From DASQZJ01 sp035638775 (GTDB lineage: Bacteria > Pseudomonadota > Gammaproteobacteria > UBA5335 > SLRW01): a stretch of DNA of 14,801 nt. The notes below the pieces were generated by a model that was given only the letters and a program-made list of their open reading frames with translations, was not told the origin of the DNA and did no database searches. The first letter of the stretch is position 1, and every line of letters begins with the position of its first letter. Made by a program: the position numbers and the translations under genes. Location of the stretch: contig DASQZJ010000025.1 of NCBI GenBank assembly GCA_035638775.1, positions 1 through 14,801 of the forward strand. Reading direction: 5' to 3'. Positions 1 to 6,876 of the stretch are shown here, piece by piece.

Positions 1-52
1 GAAAAGTCAGCGGGTTACGGGTGTGTCATGGTGTGTTCCGCCGCCGCGCGCG

Positions 53-68
53 GGCGCCACGCGGCGCC
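53..68 (-). terminator. GC hairpin just after manB, possible weak terminator
   Basis: Two copies of GGCGCC separated by four bases (acgc) form a 6-bp stem with a 4-nt loop, starting 8 bases past the manB stop codon. No T-run follows on the minus strand, so this is not a classical intrinsic terminator. It may only slow polymerase or stabilise the 3' end. In DNA this GC-rich a chance hairpin is quite possible. Confidence 0.25.
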
Positions 69-75
69 GTCGGGC

Positions 76-1443
76 TCAGGCGAAGCGTTCGAGCAGCGCC
101 AGGATCTCCCGGGTGCGCGCCTGCATCAGCGCGGGGTCGGCCCGCGATTCGACGTTGAGCCGCACCACCGGCTCGGTGTTGGAGGCCCGCAGGTTGAAGC
201 GCCAGTCCAGGTGCTCGACGCTCACGCCGTCGACGTGCCCGACCCGGATCGCGCCCTCCCGGTAGCGACGCTCGACCTCGGCCAATGCCGCCGGGGCGTC
301 CGCGAGCTCGCGGTTGATCTCGCCGCTGGCCGGATAGCGTTCCATGCGCTCGTCGACCAGCTCCGACAGCGCCCTGCCGGTGCGGCAAAGCATCTCGGCG
401 ACCAGCAGCCAGGGGATCATGCCGCTGTCGCAGTAGGAGAAGTCGCGGAAATAGTGGTGGGCGCTCATCTCGCCGCCGTACGCGGCATCCTCCGCCCGCA
501 TGCGGGCCTTGATGAAGGCGTGCCCCGCCTTGCTCATGACCGGCTCGCCGCCCGCCTCGCGCACCATCTCCTCGGTATTCCAGGTCAGGCGCGGATCGTA
601 GACGATCCTCGCGCCCGGCTCCCGGCGCGCGAACGCGGCGCCGAGCAGGCCGACGATGTAGTAGCCCTCGATGAAGCGGCCGTTCTCGTCGAACAGGAAG
701 CAGCGGTCGAAATCCCCGTCCCAGGCGATGCCCATGTCCGCACCGGCCTCGCGCACGCGTTCGGCCGTGGCCGCGCGGTTGTCCGGCAGCAGCGGGTTGG
801 GGATGCCGTTGGGGAAGGTCCCGTCCGGCTCGGCGTGCATCCGCAGCAGCTCGAACGGCAGCCGCGGCTGCAGTGCATCCAGCACCGGCCCGGCACAGCC
901 GTTGCCGGGGTTGACCACCAGCCGCAGCGGCCGGAGAGCCTCACGCTCGACGTAGCCGAGCAGGTGCGCAACGTACGCGGGCCGGGTATCGAGCGGCCGC
1001 CGGGAACCGCGCCCGGCCGGCTCGGGGAATTTCCCGGCCTCGGCCAGTGCACGCACCTCCGGGAGCCCGGCGTCGGCACTGAGCGGCCGCGCCTGCTCGC
1101 GCACGAACTTGAGCCCGTTGTAGTCGGCCGGGTTGTGACTCGCGGTCACCATGATCCCGCCGTCCATGGCCCCGTGAAAGGTGGCGAAATACACCTCCTC
1201 GGTCCCGCAAAGCCCCAGCTCGAAGCAGTCGGCCCCGGCATCGGTGACGCCCCGCGCGACCGCATCCGCCAGTGCCGGCGAGGACAGCCGCATGTCCCGC
1301 CCCACCACCACCCGCCGGGCCCCCAGAAAAACGGCAAACGCCCGGGCGATGCGGTAGGCGATCTCCTCGTTGAGCTCGTCGGGGAGACGGCCTCTTGCGT
1401 CGTAGGCCTTGAAGCAGGTGAGGTTCATGGGCCGGCGGGTCAT
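76..1443 (-). CDS. manB: Phosphomannomutase / phosphoglucomutase (ManB/CpsG)
   Basis: Interconverts mannose-6-phosphate and mannose-1-phosphate in the cytoplasm, giving the substrate that ManC turns into GDP-mannose. The 455-aa product has the full alpha-D-phosphohexomutase layout: N-terminal LTCFKAYDARG, the phosphoserine loop TASHNP at about residues 100-105, the metal-binding DGDFDR at 242-247, the sugar-binding GEMSAHHYF at 324-332, and the phosphate-binding RASNTEP at 419-425. It resembles E. coli CpsG nearly end to end. Two ATGs are possible. The one at 1443 has a GGAAA motif 5 nt upstream. The one at 1428 gives a start (MNLTCFKAYD) that matches the family N-terminus better but has no evident ribosome site. 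It is the last gene of the galE-manC-manB group, separated from manC by about 650 bp holding the repeat-bounded insert. Identity is secure; only the start is open. Confidence 0.95.
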   Translation of the reverse strand: MTRRPMNLTCFKAYDARGRLPDELNEEIAYRIARAFAVFLGARRVVVGRDMRLSSPALADAVARGVTDAGADCFELGLCGTEEVYFATFHGAMDGGIMVTASHNPADYNGLKFVREQARPLSADAGLPEVRALAEAGKFPEPAGRGSRRPLDTRPAYVAHLLGYVEREALRPLRLVVNPGNGCAGPVLDALQPRLPFELLRMHAEPDGTFPNGIPNPLLPDNRAATAERVREAGADMGIAWDGDFDRCFLFDENGRFIEGYYIVGLLGAAFARREPGARIVYDPRLTWNTEEMVREAGGEPVMSKAGHAFIKARMRAEDAAYGGEMSAHHYFRDFSYCDSGMIPWLLVAEMLCRTGRALSELVDERMERYPASGEINRELADAPAALAEVERRYREGAIRVGHVDGVSVEHLDWRFNLRASNTEPVVRLNVESRADPALMQARTREILALLERFA

Positions 1444-1504
1444 CGGGTTTCCGGTGGTGGTGGCAGCGCGGGTGGAAATTCCAATGTTTCTGAGCGGTTT
1501 TAGG

Positions 1505-1552
1505 TCATTGAGTTATCAAGTTCTTAAGTTCTTAAGTTCTTAAGTTCTTAAG
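1505..1552. repeat. Left octamer tandem tract, (TTCTTAAG)4 plus two degenerate units
   Basis: Four perfect TTCTTAAG units occupy 1521-1552. They are preceded in phase by two decayed units, TTATCAAG (1513-1520, 6/8 match) and TCATTGAG (1505-1512, 5/8 match), giving 48 bp. Each perfect unit contains the palindrome CTTAAG. The tract is AT-rich against GC-rich surroundings. Its inner end overlaps the neighbouring gene: the TAA stop of the four-helix-bundle gene is bases 1548-1550, inside the last unit. Read on the minus strand as CTTAAGAA, it is inverted relative to the right tract and differs from it at one position of eight. Confidence 0.95.
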
Positions 1553-1922
1553 AGTTTGCTTGGGTGGGCTGTCGGGCCTTCAAGGATTTTGCGAGGCCTT
1601 GGAGCATACTTGAGATTTCTCGCAGCTCCGCTGTTACGTGCCTGGTCATCCTCTCATCCATCAGCCCGATCTCGTGCGCGATGAGGACCTGGGTTCTGAG
1701 CTCCGCGGCCGAGCCTTTCGCAATGTGGATGAATCGGGTCCCGTCGGCGATAGATCCCCTTTCCATCCCTTCTGCGATATTCGACGGAACCGAGACGGCA
1801 CACCGAATCATCTGGTCCCGCAGCCCCCACTCGCGCCAGCTCCGGACACAACGACAAATGCTGACCGCCACACTGCAAGACCGTTTCCAGACGTCCAAGT
1901 CCTCGAACGATCGATAGGTCAT
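1548..1922 (-). CDS. Four-helix-bundle protein, S23 / 23S rRNA intervening-sequence (IVP) family
   Basis: A 124-aa soluble protein with the family's hallmarks in order: RSFEDLDVWKRS at 4-15, the helix-2 motif IRCAVSVPSNIAEGMERGS at 39-57, FIHIAKGSAAELRTQVLIA at 64-82 and MLQGLAKSLK at 106-115. Relatives are encoded in 23S rRNA intervening sequences and include the Avd accessory protein of diversity-generating retroelements, which forms a basic pentameric barrel that binds nucleic acid. The biochemical role of stand-alone members is not known to me. I chose the ATG at 1922 because the family begins a few residues before FEDLDVW; the frame can be extended to a TTG at 1964, but that stretch has no family similarity. 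The ribosome site is weak (AGG abuts the ATG). The stop codon lies within the left octamer tract. The 121-nt leader up to the right tract has no convincing promoter, so expression may depend on readthrough from manC. No reverse transcriptase or rRNA sequence is nearby. Confidence 0.85.
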   Translation of the reverse strand: MTYRSFEDLDVWKRSCSVAVSICRCVRSWREWGLRDQMIRCAVSVPSNIAEGMERGSIADGTRFIHIAKGSAAELRTQVLIAHEIGLMDERMTRHVTAELREISSMLQGLAKSLKARQPTQANS

Positions 1923-2043
1923 CCTGACTGGTCTCAAGTGGTAAGCTGAGAGCCCCGTGCCCAATCCATGGACGCAGCAATTATGGCAGAGGCGGCAGGA
2001 CTGCAGAACACCCTTGTATACTAACCTGGCGCCACCCCAATAT

Positions 2044-2091
2044 AACTTAACAACTTAACAACTTAACAACTTAACAACTTAACAACTTAAA
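2044..2091. repeat. Right octamer tandem tract, (AACTTAAC)5 plus one variant unit
   Basis: Five perfect AACTTAAC units fill 2044-2083 and a sixth, AACTTAAA, fills 2084-2091, again 48 bp in total. The tract ends 3 bases before the manC stop codon (2095-2097). On the minus strand the unit reads GTTAAGTT, which matches the plus-strand left unit (rotated: CTTAAGTT) at seven of eight positions. The two tracts therefore form imperfect inverted repeats with a regular mismatch every 8 bases. A transcript through the insert could fold them into an interrupted duplex enclosing the whole gene. Confidence 0.95.
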
Positions 2092-2094
2092 ACT

Positions 2095-3501
2095 CTATGG
2101 CCCCCGCCCATAGTTATCATCGTACCGTACGATATCGTCCTCCCCGAGATACGCCCCCGTCTGCACCTCGATCAGCTCGAGCGGGATCTTGCCGGGGTTT
2201 TCCAGGCGGTGCTTCGTGCCGAGGGGGATGTAGGTGGACTCCTCTTCGGCCAGCAGGAAGACGTCGTCGCCGCGGGTCACGCGGGCCGAGCCGCGCACCA
2301 CCACCCAGTGCTCGGCCCGGTGGTGATGCATCTGCAGGGACAGGGCCCCGCCAGGGCGGACGAAGATCCGCTTGACCTGGAAGCGTTCCGCGGCGGCGAT
2401 GCCCTCGTACCAGCCCCAGGGGCGGTGCACGCGGCGGTGGAAGGCGGATTCCTCCCGTCCCTGGGCGCGCAGCATCTCGACGATCGCCTTGACCTCCTGC
2501 ACGTGGTCGCGGCCGGCGACCAGCACCGCGTCGGCGGTCTCGACCACCACGTGGTCGCGTATCCCCACGGCGGCGACCAGGCGGTGCTCGGCGCGGACGT
2601 AGGAATCGCTGACGTCGCGCAGCAGCACGTCGCCCAGGACCACGTTGCCCGAGGGATCGCGCTCGCTCACCTCCTGCAGCGCCGACCAGGAGCCCACGTC
2701 GCTCCAGCCCGCGTCCAGCGGCACCACCACGGCGCGGTCGGTGTGCTCCATTACCGCGTAGTCGATGGAATCCGACGGCGAGTCCTCGAAGGCCTCCCGG
2801 TCCAGCCGGATGAAATCCAGGTCGCGCGTCGCCTTCGCCAGCGCCTCGCGGGCGGCGCCCAGGATCCGCGGCGCGTGCCGGTCGAGCTCATCGACATAGG
2901 TGCTGGCGCGGAACATGAACATGCCGCTGTTCCAGAAACAGTCGCCGGAGGCGACGTAGCGCTCCGCCGTCCCCCGGTCGGGCTTCTCCTCGAAGGCTGC
3001 CACCGGGCGCACCTCGCCCTCCGCGGCGGCAGCGCGGATGTAGCCGTAGCCCGTCTCCGGCCGGTCCGGCACCACGCCGAACGTGACCATCGCCCCCTTG
3101 CCGGCGGCGGCCAGGCCCTGCCGCAGGGCCGCGTGGAAAGCCTCGAGGTCCCCGATCACGTGGTCCGACGGCAGCGCCACCAGGATCGCCTCGGGATCCT
3201 GCTCCAGGGCCGCGAGCGCGGCCACGGCCAGCGCCGGCGCGGTGTTGCGGCCGACCGGTTCGAGCAGGATGCCGCCCGCCTCGATGCCGCGCTCGCGCAG
3301 CTGCTCGGCCACCAGGAAGCGGTGGCCCTCGTTGCACACCAGCAGCGGCGCGCCCACGCCCTCGATCCCGTCCAGCCGGGCCAGCGTCTCCTGCAGCATG
3401 CTGCCGTCGGCGGTCAGGGGCAGGAACTGCTTCGGGTACTGTTCTCGCGAGAGCGGCCACAGGCGCGTACCGGAGCCGCCCGAGAGGATTACCGGGATCA
3501 T
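2095..3501 (-). CDS. manC: Bifunctional mannose-1-phosphate guanylyltransferase / mannose-6-phosphate isomerase (ManC)
   Basis: Makes GDP-mannose from mannose-1-phosphate and GTP. The C-terminal cupin domain isomerises fructose-6-phosphate and mannose-6-phosphate, so one protein covers both ends of the pathway around ManB. At 468 aa it has the length typical of bacterial type II enzymes. Visible motifs are the pyrophosphorylase signature GGSGTRLWPLSRE...PKQF (8-26), GRNTAPA (84-90), PSDH (111-114), FEEKP (170-174) and NSGMF (191-195). The cupin carries RPWGWY near 360, the metal-ligand stretch QMHHHRAEHW (390-399) and HRLENPGKIPLELIEVQ from 431. The ATG overlaps the galE stop as ATGA, implying translational coupling. 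The frame stays open far upstream inside galE, but the GGSGTR start fixes the true N-terminus. No separate manA is in the window and none is needed. Confidence 0.96.
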   Translation of the reverse strand: MIPVILSGGSGTRLWPLSREQYPKQFLPLTADGSMLQETLARLDGIEGVGAPLLVCNEGHRFLVAEQLRERGIEAGGILLEPVGRNTAPALAVAALAALEQDPEAILVALPSDHVIGDLEAFHAALRQGLAAAGKGAMVTFGVVPDRPETGYGYIRAAAAEGEVRPVAAFEEKPDRGTAERYVASGDCFWNSGMFMFRASTYVDELDRHAPRILGAAREALAKATRDLDFIRLDREAFEDSPSDSIDYAVMEHTDRAVVVPLDAGWSDVGSWSALQEVSERDPSGNVVLGDVLLRDVSDSYVRAEHRLVAAVGIRDHVVVETADAVLVAGRDHVQEVKAIVEMLRAQGREESAFHRRVHRPWGWYEGIAAAERFQVKRIFVRPGGALSLQMHHHRAEHWVVVRGSARVTRGDDVFLLAEEESTYIPLGTKHRLENPGKIPLELIEVQTGAYLGEDDIVRYDDNYGRGP

Positions 3502-4517
3502 CTGCCCTCGCCTTTGGTCTTCTTGCCTGTCCGGCCCTGTGCCGGCGGCCGGGAGGTCTCCCAGCGCCAGGCGTCGCCGATGATCGTCGCCAGCGCGCTG
3601 CGGCGCGGCTGCCACCCGAGCTCCTGGCGCGCCCGGGCCGAATCGGCCACCAGCCGAACCGGATCGCCCTCGCGGCGCGGACCGTAGGCGACCGTGATCT
3701 CCCGGCCGGTGACGCGGCGCGCAGTCTCGATCACCTCGCGCACCGAGAAGCCGGCGCCGTTGCCCAGATTGTACGCGCCGCTGGCAGCCCCGTCCCACAG
3801 CCGCAGCAGCGCCAGCAGGTGCGCGTCGCACAGGTCGGCGACGTGCACGTAGTCACGGATGCAGGTCCCGTCACGGGTGTCGTAGTCGTCGCCGTGCACC
3901 GTCAGCGAGCCCTCCCGGCCGGCGGCGGCCCGCAGGACCAGGGGGATCAGGTGCGTTTCGGGATCGTGGCGCTCGCCGAGCTCGCCGGCGGGGTCGGCGC
4001 CGGCGGCGTTGAAATAGCGCAGGCTGGCGCTGCGCAGGCCGTAGGCACGGTCCCAGTCTTCCAGCATCTGCTCGACCATCCACTTGCTGCGGCCGTACGG
4101 GTTGATCGGGGCCTTGGGGTGATCCTCCGCGATCGGCACCTCCTCGGGCTCGCCGAAGATGGCCGCGCTGGAGGAGAACACGAACACCCCCACGTCGTGA
4201 TCCCGCATGGCCTCGAGCAGGTTCTGCGTGTTGGTGACGTTGTTGCGGTAGTAGACGTCGGGCCGGCGCACGGACTCACCGACCTGGATGTAGGAGGCGA
4301 AGTGCATCACGGCGTCGAAGCCGCGGCCGGACAGGATTTCATCCAGCAGGTCCCGGTCGCCGAGATCGCCCTCGACCAGCTCGGCATCGTGCACGGCGTC
4401 ACGATGACCGGTCTGGAGGCCGTCGAGGACCACCGGCTCGATCCCGGCGATCCGCAGCGCCTTGACCATATGGGACCCGATGTAGCCGGCACCGCCGGCG
4501 ACCAGGACACGCCTCAA
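3498..4517 (-). CDS. galE: UDP-glucose 4-epimerase (GalE), TTG start
   Basis: Interconverts UDP-glucose and UDP-galactose, supplying galactosyl donors to the glycosyltransferases. It is an extended short-chain dehydrogenase with bound NAD. The TTG at 4517 gives 339 aa, the usual GalE length, and begins (M)RRVLVAGGAGYIGSHM. A strong GGGGAGGG ribosome site lies 8 nt upstream, and no ATG exists at a sensible place; the nearest in-frame ATG would add 30 residues that do not look like GalE. Motifs: Rossmann GGAGYIG (8-14), FSSSAAIFG with the catalytic Ser at 117, YGRSK with Tyr141 and Lys145, and RYFNAAGADP for substrate binding. It opens the galE-manC-manB group. The last residues (TGKKTKGEGR) are a basic tail. 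Some GalE-like enzymes act on UDP-GlcNAc, which I cannot exclude. Confidence 0.93.
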   Translation of the reverse strand: MRRVLVAGGAGYIGSHMVKALRIAGIEPVVLDGLQTGHRDAVHDAELVEGDLGDRDLLDEILSGRGFDAVMHFASYIQVGESVRRPDVYYRNNVTNTQNLLEAMRDHDVGVFVFSSSAAIFGEPEEVPIAEDHPKAPINPYGRSKWMVEQMLEDWDRAYGLRSASLRYFNAAGADPAGELGERHDPETHLIPLVLRAAAGREGSLTVHGDDYDTRDGTCIRDYVHVADLCDAHLLALLRLWDGAASGAYNLGNGAGFSVREVIETARRVTGREITVAYGPRREGDPVRLVADSARARQELGWQPRRSALATIIGDAWRWETSRPPAQGRTGKKTKGEGR

Positions 4518-4584
4518 TCTGTCGCCCTCCCCGACGCTGCTGCAGTCCGTTGGCGGATGCGCCGCACGTGCCTTGCGACCCGCC

Positions 4585-4608
4585 CCCGCATGCGGGCTGC
4601 AAAGCATA
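4585..4608 (-). promoter_or_regulatory. Candidate extended -10 promoter and palindrome upstream of galE
   Basis: On the minus strand TGGTATGCT (bases 4611-4603) resembles an extended -10 element (TGn followed by TATGCT). No good -35 is present. A perfect 12-bp palindrome CCCGCATGCGGG at 4585-4596 falls where transcription would begin, a position suited to an operator. It lies about 70-90 nt before the TTG start. The rest of the 273-nt gap between galE and the membrane-protein gene (4518-4790) shows nothing else I can support. Confidence 0.35.
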
Positions 4609-4790
4609 CCACGCCGCGCCCCGCCTGCGTGGAGCCCCGCGGGATCCTTCCGGTCTGCGGGACAGCCCGGGGGCTGGCCCGCACGGCTGCCGCCCGCCGC
4701 GCCGAACGATCCGTGGTTTGCGGCACCGCGGGAGGCGCATGCGGTCCCGGCCGCGATCAGCTCCGGATTTTCGTCAGGCGGAAAGGGCGT

Positions 4791-6134
4791 TCACGACGGT
4801 TCCGCCGGCGCTCCCAGGTAGTCGCGCATCAGCAGCACCACCGCCAGGAACACGCACACCATCGCCACCCGCGCAACCCCGTCGTTGCCGATCAGGCTGC
4901 CCAGGGTGGCGAGCCAGACCGCCGGGAAATACAGCAGGGGCCAGGGGGCGGGGGCCGGGAGCGGCGCCACCGCCTCCTTTCGCAAGCCCGCCGCCGATCG
5001 CGCCGCAGCGGGCCGCGACGGCACCGCGGCGCGCAGCTTGTGCCCCGGCGACAGCCAGGTCAGGCCGAGCCCCGTCAGCCAGCCGAGCACCACAATCAGC
5101 ACCAGTGGAGGCGCGAGGGCGGCCATCCTGCCGGTCGCGAGCAGTGCCACCGCGAGACCCAGCGCCACCAGAAGGCTGGCCGTCACCCCCAGCGGCGCCG
5201 GTGCGTCCAGCAGGCCCCCGCCCCGCTCGCGGGCGCGGTAGAAGCGCAGCATGTCCAGCAGGTAGAGCACGGCCGAAGCCGCGATCGCGAGCCAGCCGAC
5301 GTAACCCGCGACGGCGAGGACCGGACTGCGGAACCACAGCCGGGCCAGCCCGGTCATCACCGCCAGCACCGTACCCCCCGTCGCCAGCAGGCATACGGCC
5401 GCGCCGAAGCCGCGGTGACGGCGCGGCTCCAGTCCCATCCACCGCGGCACCACCTCATAGCTCACGCCCATGCCGGCGAGGCTCAGCCAGCCGCCCAGGC
5501 CGGCCAGGGCGTGGTAGCCGATGCCCCCGTCGACCAGTCGGTGCATCTGCGCCGTCGCGGCCGAGGTGCCCATCGTGATCGCGAAGCTCAGCCCGAGCAT
5601 GGCGGTCAGCAGCAGGAAGCCCAGCGCCACCAGGATGAAATTCCCCGCCAGCGGCAGCGGCCAGGTGGGGACCATCGGCGCCAGCACGTTGACGATGCCC
5701 GACAGCACCCCGACGAACACCAGCACGGCTCCCAGTGGCAGCAGCCAGGCGGAGAGCGGGTTGACCGACCCCGGGACGACGAAGCCGCCGGCCATTGCCA
5801 GGGTGCCGCACTCGAGGAACGCCAGTGTCGCCAGCGACAGCCACGGCGTGCCGAGCGCCTGGCCGGTCACCGACGGCACCAGCTCGAACAGCACTCCGAA
5901 CAGGAGCAGCGTCAGCCACCCGAGCACCGCGAGGTGCATCGCGGCCCGGGAGTACCCGCTCACCGGCGCCGTCCCCGGCCAGGCCAGGCCCGCCGCCAGC
6001 AGCCCGGTTGCCAGCAGCAGGTTGAACAACGCGCACAGCACGATCGGTCGCGTCCAGGATGTGCGCCCGCTGCCGACGACGGGCACCGATCCGCGCTCGG
6101 CGGACCCGCTGTCCGTCTGCGACTCCTGCTGCAT
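4791..6134 (-). CDS. Polytopic membrane protein resembling heme-copper oxidase subunit I / NnrS-like proteins
   Basis: A 447-aa protein with about 12 predicted membrane segments and short loops after a polar N-terminus of about 30 residues. Two histidine-bearing helices stand out: AMHLAVLGWLTLLLFGVLFE, and GYHALAGLGGWLSLAGMGVSYE followed by VVPRWMGLEP. Pairs of this H-x-x-x-x-G-W kind, ending in a V-P loop, are seen in cbb3-oxidase-like subunit I relatives and in NnrS-type heme proteins of nitric-oxide metabolism. The exact family cannot be settled by eye, and a full set of oxidase metal ligands is not evident, so terminal oxidase activity should not be assumed. I took the ATG at 6134, which has a GGGGTAGGG stretch just upstream. 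The frame continues to an ATG at 6323, but that extension is arginine-rich and non-membrane-like. An FNR/Dnr-like site lies upstream. It does not belong to the sugar operon. Confidence 0.7.
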   Translation of the reverse strand: MQQESQTDSGSAERGSVPVVGSGRTSWTRPIVLCALFNLLLATGLLAAGLAWPGTAPVSGYSRAAMHLAVLGWLTLLLFGVLFELVPSVTGQALGTPWLSLATLAFLECGTLAMAGGFVVPGSVNPLSAWLLPLGAVLVFVGVLSGIVNVLAPMVPTWPLPLAGNFILVALGFLLLTAMLGLSFAITMGTSAATAQMHRLVDGGIGYHALAGLGGWLSLAGMGVSYEVVPRWMGLEPRRHRGFGAAVCLLATGGTVLAVMTGLARLWFRSPVLAVAGYVGWLAIAASAVLYLLDMLRFYRARERGGGLLDAPAPLGVTASLLVALGLAVALLATGRMAALAPPLVLIVVLGWLTGLGLTWLSPGHKLRAAVPSRPAAARSAAGLRKEAVAPLPAPAPWPLLYFPAVWLATLGSLIGNDGVARVAMVCVFLAVVLLMRDYLGAPAEPS

Positions 6135-6276
6135 GCGCCCTACCCCGTCACGCGCGGGCGCCGCGCGCCCCGGGGCGGCCGTGGAATCGTTGTCATTGCC
6201 TTCCCCGTCGCGTCGCGATGGAATCCCTGACCGGGTCCCTGTCTGACAAGTGTCGTTCCCCCGGGGCCACCGGCAA

Positions 6277-6290
6277 TTGACCGGGATCAA
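6277..6290. promoter_or_regulatory. FNR/Dnr-like binding site
   Basis: TTGACCGGGATCAA matches the FNR/Dnr consensus TTGAT-N4-ATCAA at nine of ten defined bases, and the flanks (AA before, AT after) extend the symmetry. It lies in the 289-nt gap between the divergent membrane-protein and MaoC-like genes. It is 143 nt upstream of the former's ATG and 134 nt upstream of the latter's. No strong -10 box is visible at the expected distance on either side, so which gene it serves is unresolved; the membrane protein's resemblance to respiratory proteins favours that side. Confidence 0.5.
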
Positions 6291-6423
6291 ATTCCGGCGC
6301 CGGCATGCGGTCCCCTGGTGCATCCCTGCCGGCGCGCGCTACCGTGTTGTCCCGGTCGCCCGAACGCGCAATGACGACGTTTGCCGCGCACGCTTGCAAA
6401 CACCGAAGACAGGAGAAGCCCGC

Positions 6424-6876
6424 ATGGCCGAACGCTGGTTCGAGGATTACGTGCCCGGCAGCATCCACGAGCTGGGCAGCATCACGATGGACGAGGGAGA
6501 ACTGCTCGAGTTCGCCCGCAAGTACGACCCCCAGCCGATGCACACGGATCCGGAAGCCGCCGCGAAGACCCAGTACGGCAGCCTGATCGCCAGCGGCTGG
6601 CACACGGTGGCGCTGATGATGCGCCTGCTGGTCACGGAGTACCTCTCGCCCGCCTCGAGCCTGGGCTCGCCCGGCGTGGACGAGCTGCGCTGGTCCCGGC
6701 CGGTGCGTCCCGGAGACGTCCTGGCCGTGCGCGTCACGGTCGAGGAGGCCCGCGTCTCATCTTCGAAACCCGACCGCGGCATCGTCCGCTCCCGGACCGA
6801 GGTGACCAATCAGCACGGGGAGACCGTGATGACCGTGCGGGCGGCGAACTTCGTGCTTCGAAATCCCGCGGGGTAA
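6424..6876 (+). CDS. MaoC-like hot-dog dehydratase
   Basis: A 150-aa single-domain hot-dog protein of the MaoC dehydratase type, members of which hydrate enoyl-CoA thioesters. The hydratase signature is seen as FARKYDPQPMHTDPEAA, with the Asp/His pair in the usual place, followed by YGSLIASGWHTVALMMRL and the C-terminal beta-strands WSRPVRPGDVLAVRVTV and TVMTVRAANFVLR. The start ATG at 6424 has an AGGAG ribosome site 8 nt upstream (6411-6415). This is the only confident plus-strand gene in the window. It is monocistronic, divergent from the membrane-protein gene and convergent with the wcaJ operon. The true substrate is unknown; there is no polyhydroxyalkanoate or fatty-acid gene beside it to guide a guess. 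Confidence 0.87.
   Translation: MAERWFEDYVPGSIHELGSITMDEGELLEFARKYDPQPMHTDPEAAAKTQYGSLIASGWHTVALMMRLLVTEYLSPASSLGSPGVDELRWSRPVRPGDVLAVRVTVEEARVSSSKPDRGIVRSRTEVTNQHGETVMTVRAANFVLRNPAG

Larger units (their letters stand above)
1505..2091 (-). mobile_element. Candidate repeat-bounded element carrying a four-helix-bundle gene
   Basis: This 587-bp unit consists of two 48-bp octamer tracts in inverted orientation with one small gene and its about 120-nt leader between them. It starts 3 nt after the manC stop codon and ends about 60-75 nt before the manB start, so it sits cleanly in an operon junction without damaging either gene. Its base composition is visibly less GC-rich than its flanks. There is no transposase, and I see no target-site duplication. 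Calling it mobile is inference from the boundaries, the composition and the known sporadic occurrence of S23-type four-helix-bundle genes (for example inside 23S rRNA intervening sequences). It could instead be an old, fixed cargo gene with microsatellite-like flanks. Confidence 0.45.

Noticed and set aside
1473..1483. Palindrome TGGAAATTCCA upstream of manB
   Set aside because: A single 11-bp palindrome without promoter context; not enough to call an operator.
28..1503. Long open plus-strand frame opposite manB (similar ones oppose galE, wcaJ-fcl and the GT genes)
   Set aside because: Antisense frames stay open because of high GC and third-position bias; their translations are Arg/His/Gln/Pro-rich with no recognisable domain, and the minus-strand genes explain the DNA.
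1548..1922. Diversity-generating retroelement (Avd with reverse transcriptase and template repeat)
   Set aside because: The four-helix-bundle protein is Avd-related in fold, but no reverse transcriptase and no adenine-mutagenised repeat pair is visible in the window.
1505..2091. CRISPR-like array
   Set aside because: The repeats are uninterrupted 8-bp tandems with no spacers, and no cas gene is present.
6135..6323. N-terminal extension of the membrane protein to the ATG at 6323
   Set aside because: The added 63 residues are Arg-rich and unlike a membrane-protein leader, would run past much of the divergent intergenic region, and the inner ATG at 6134 has a plausible ribosome site.
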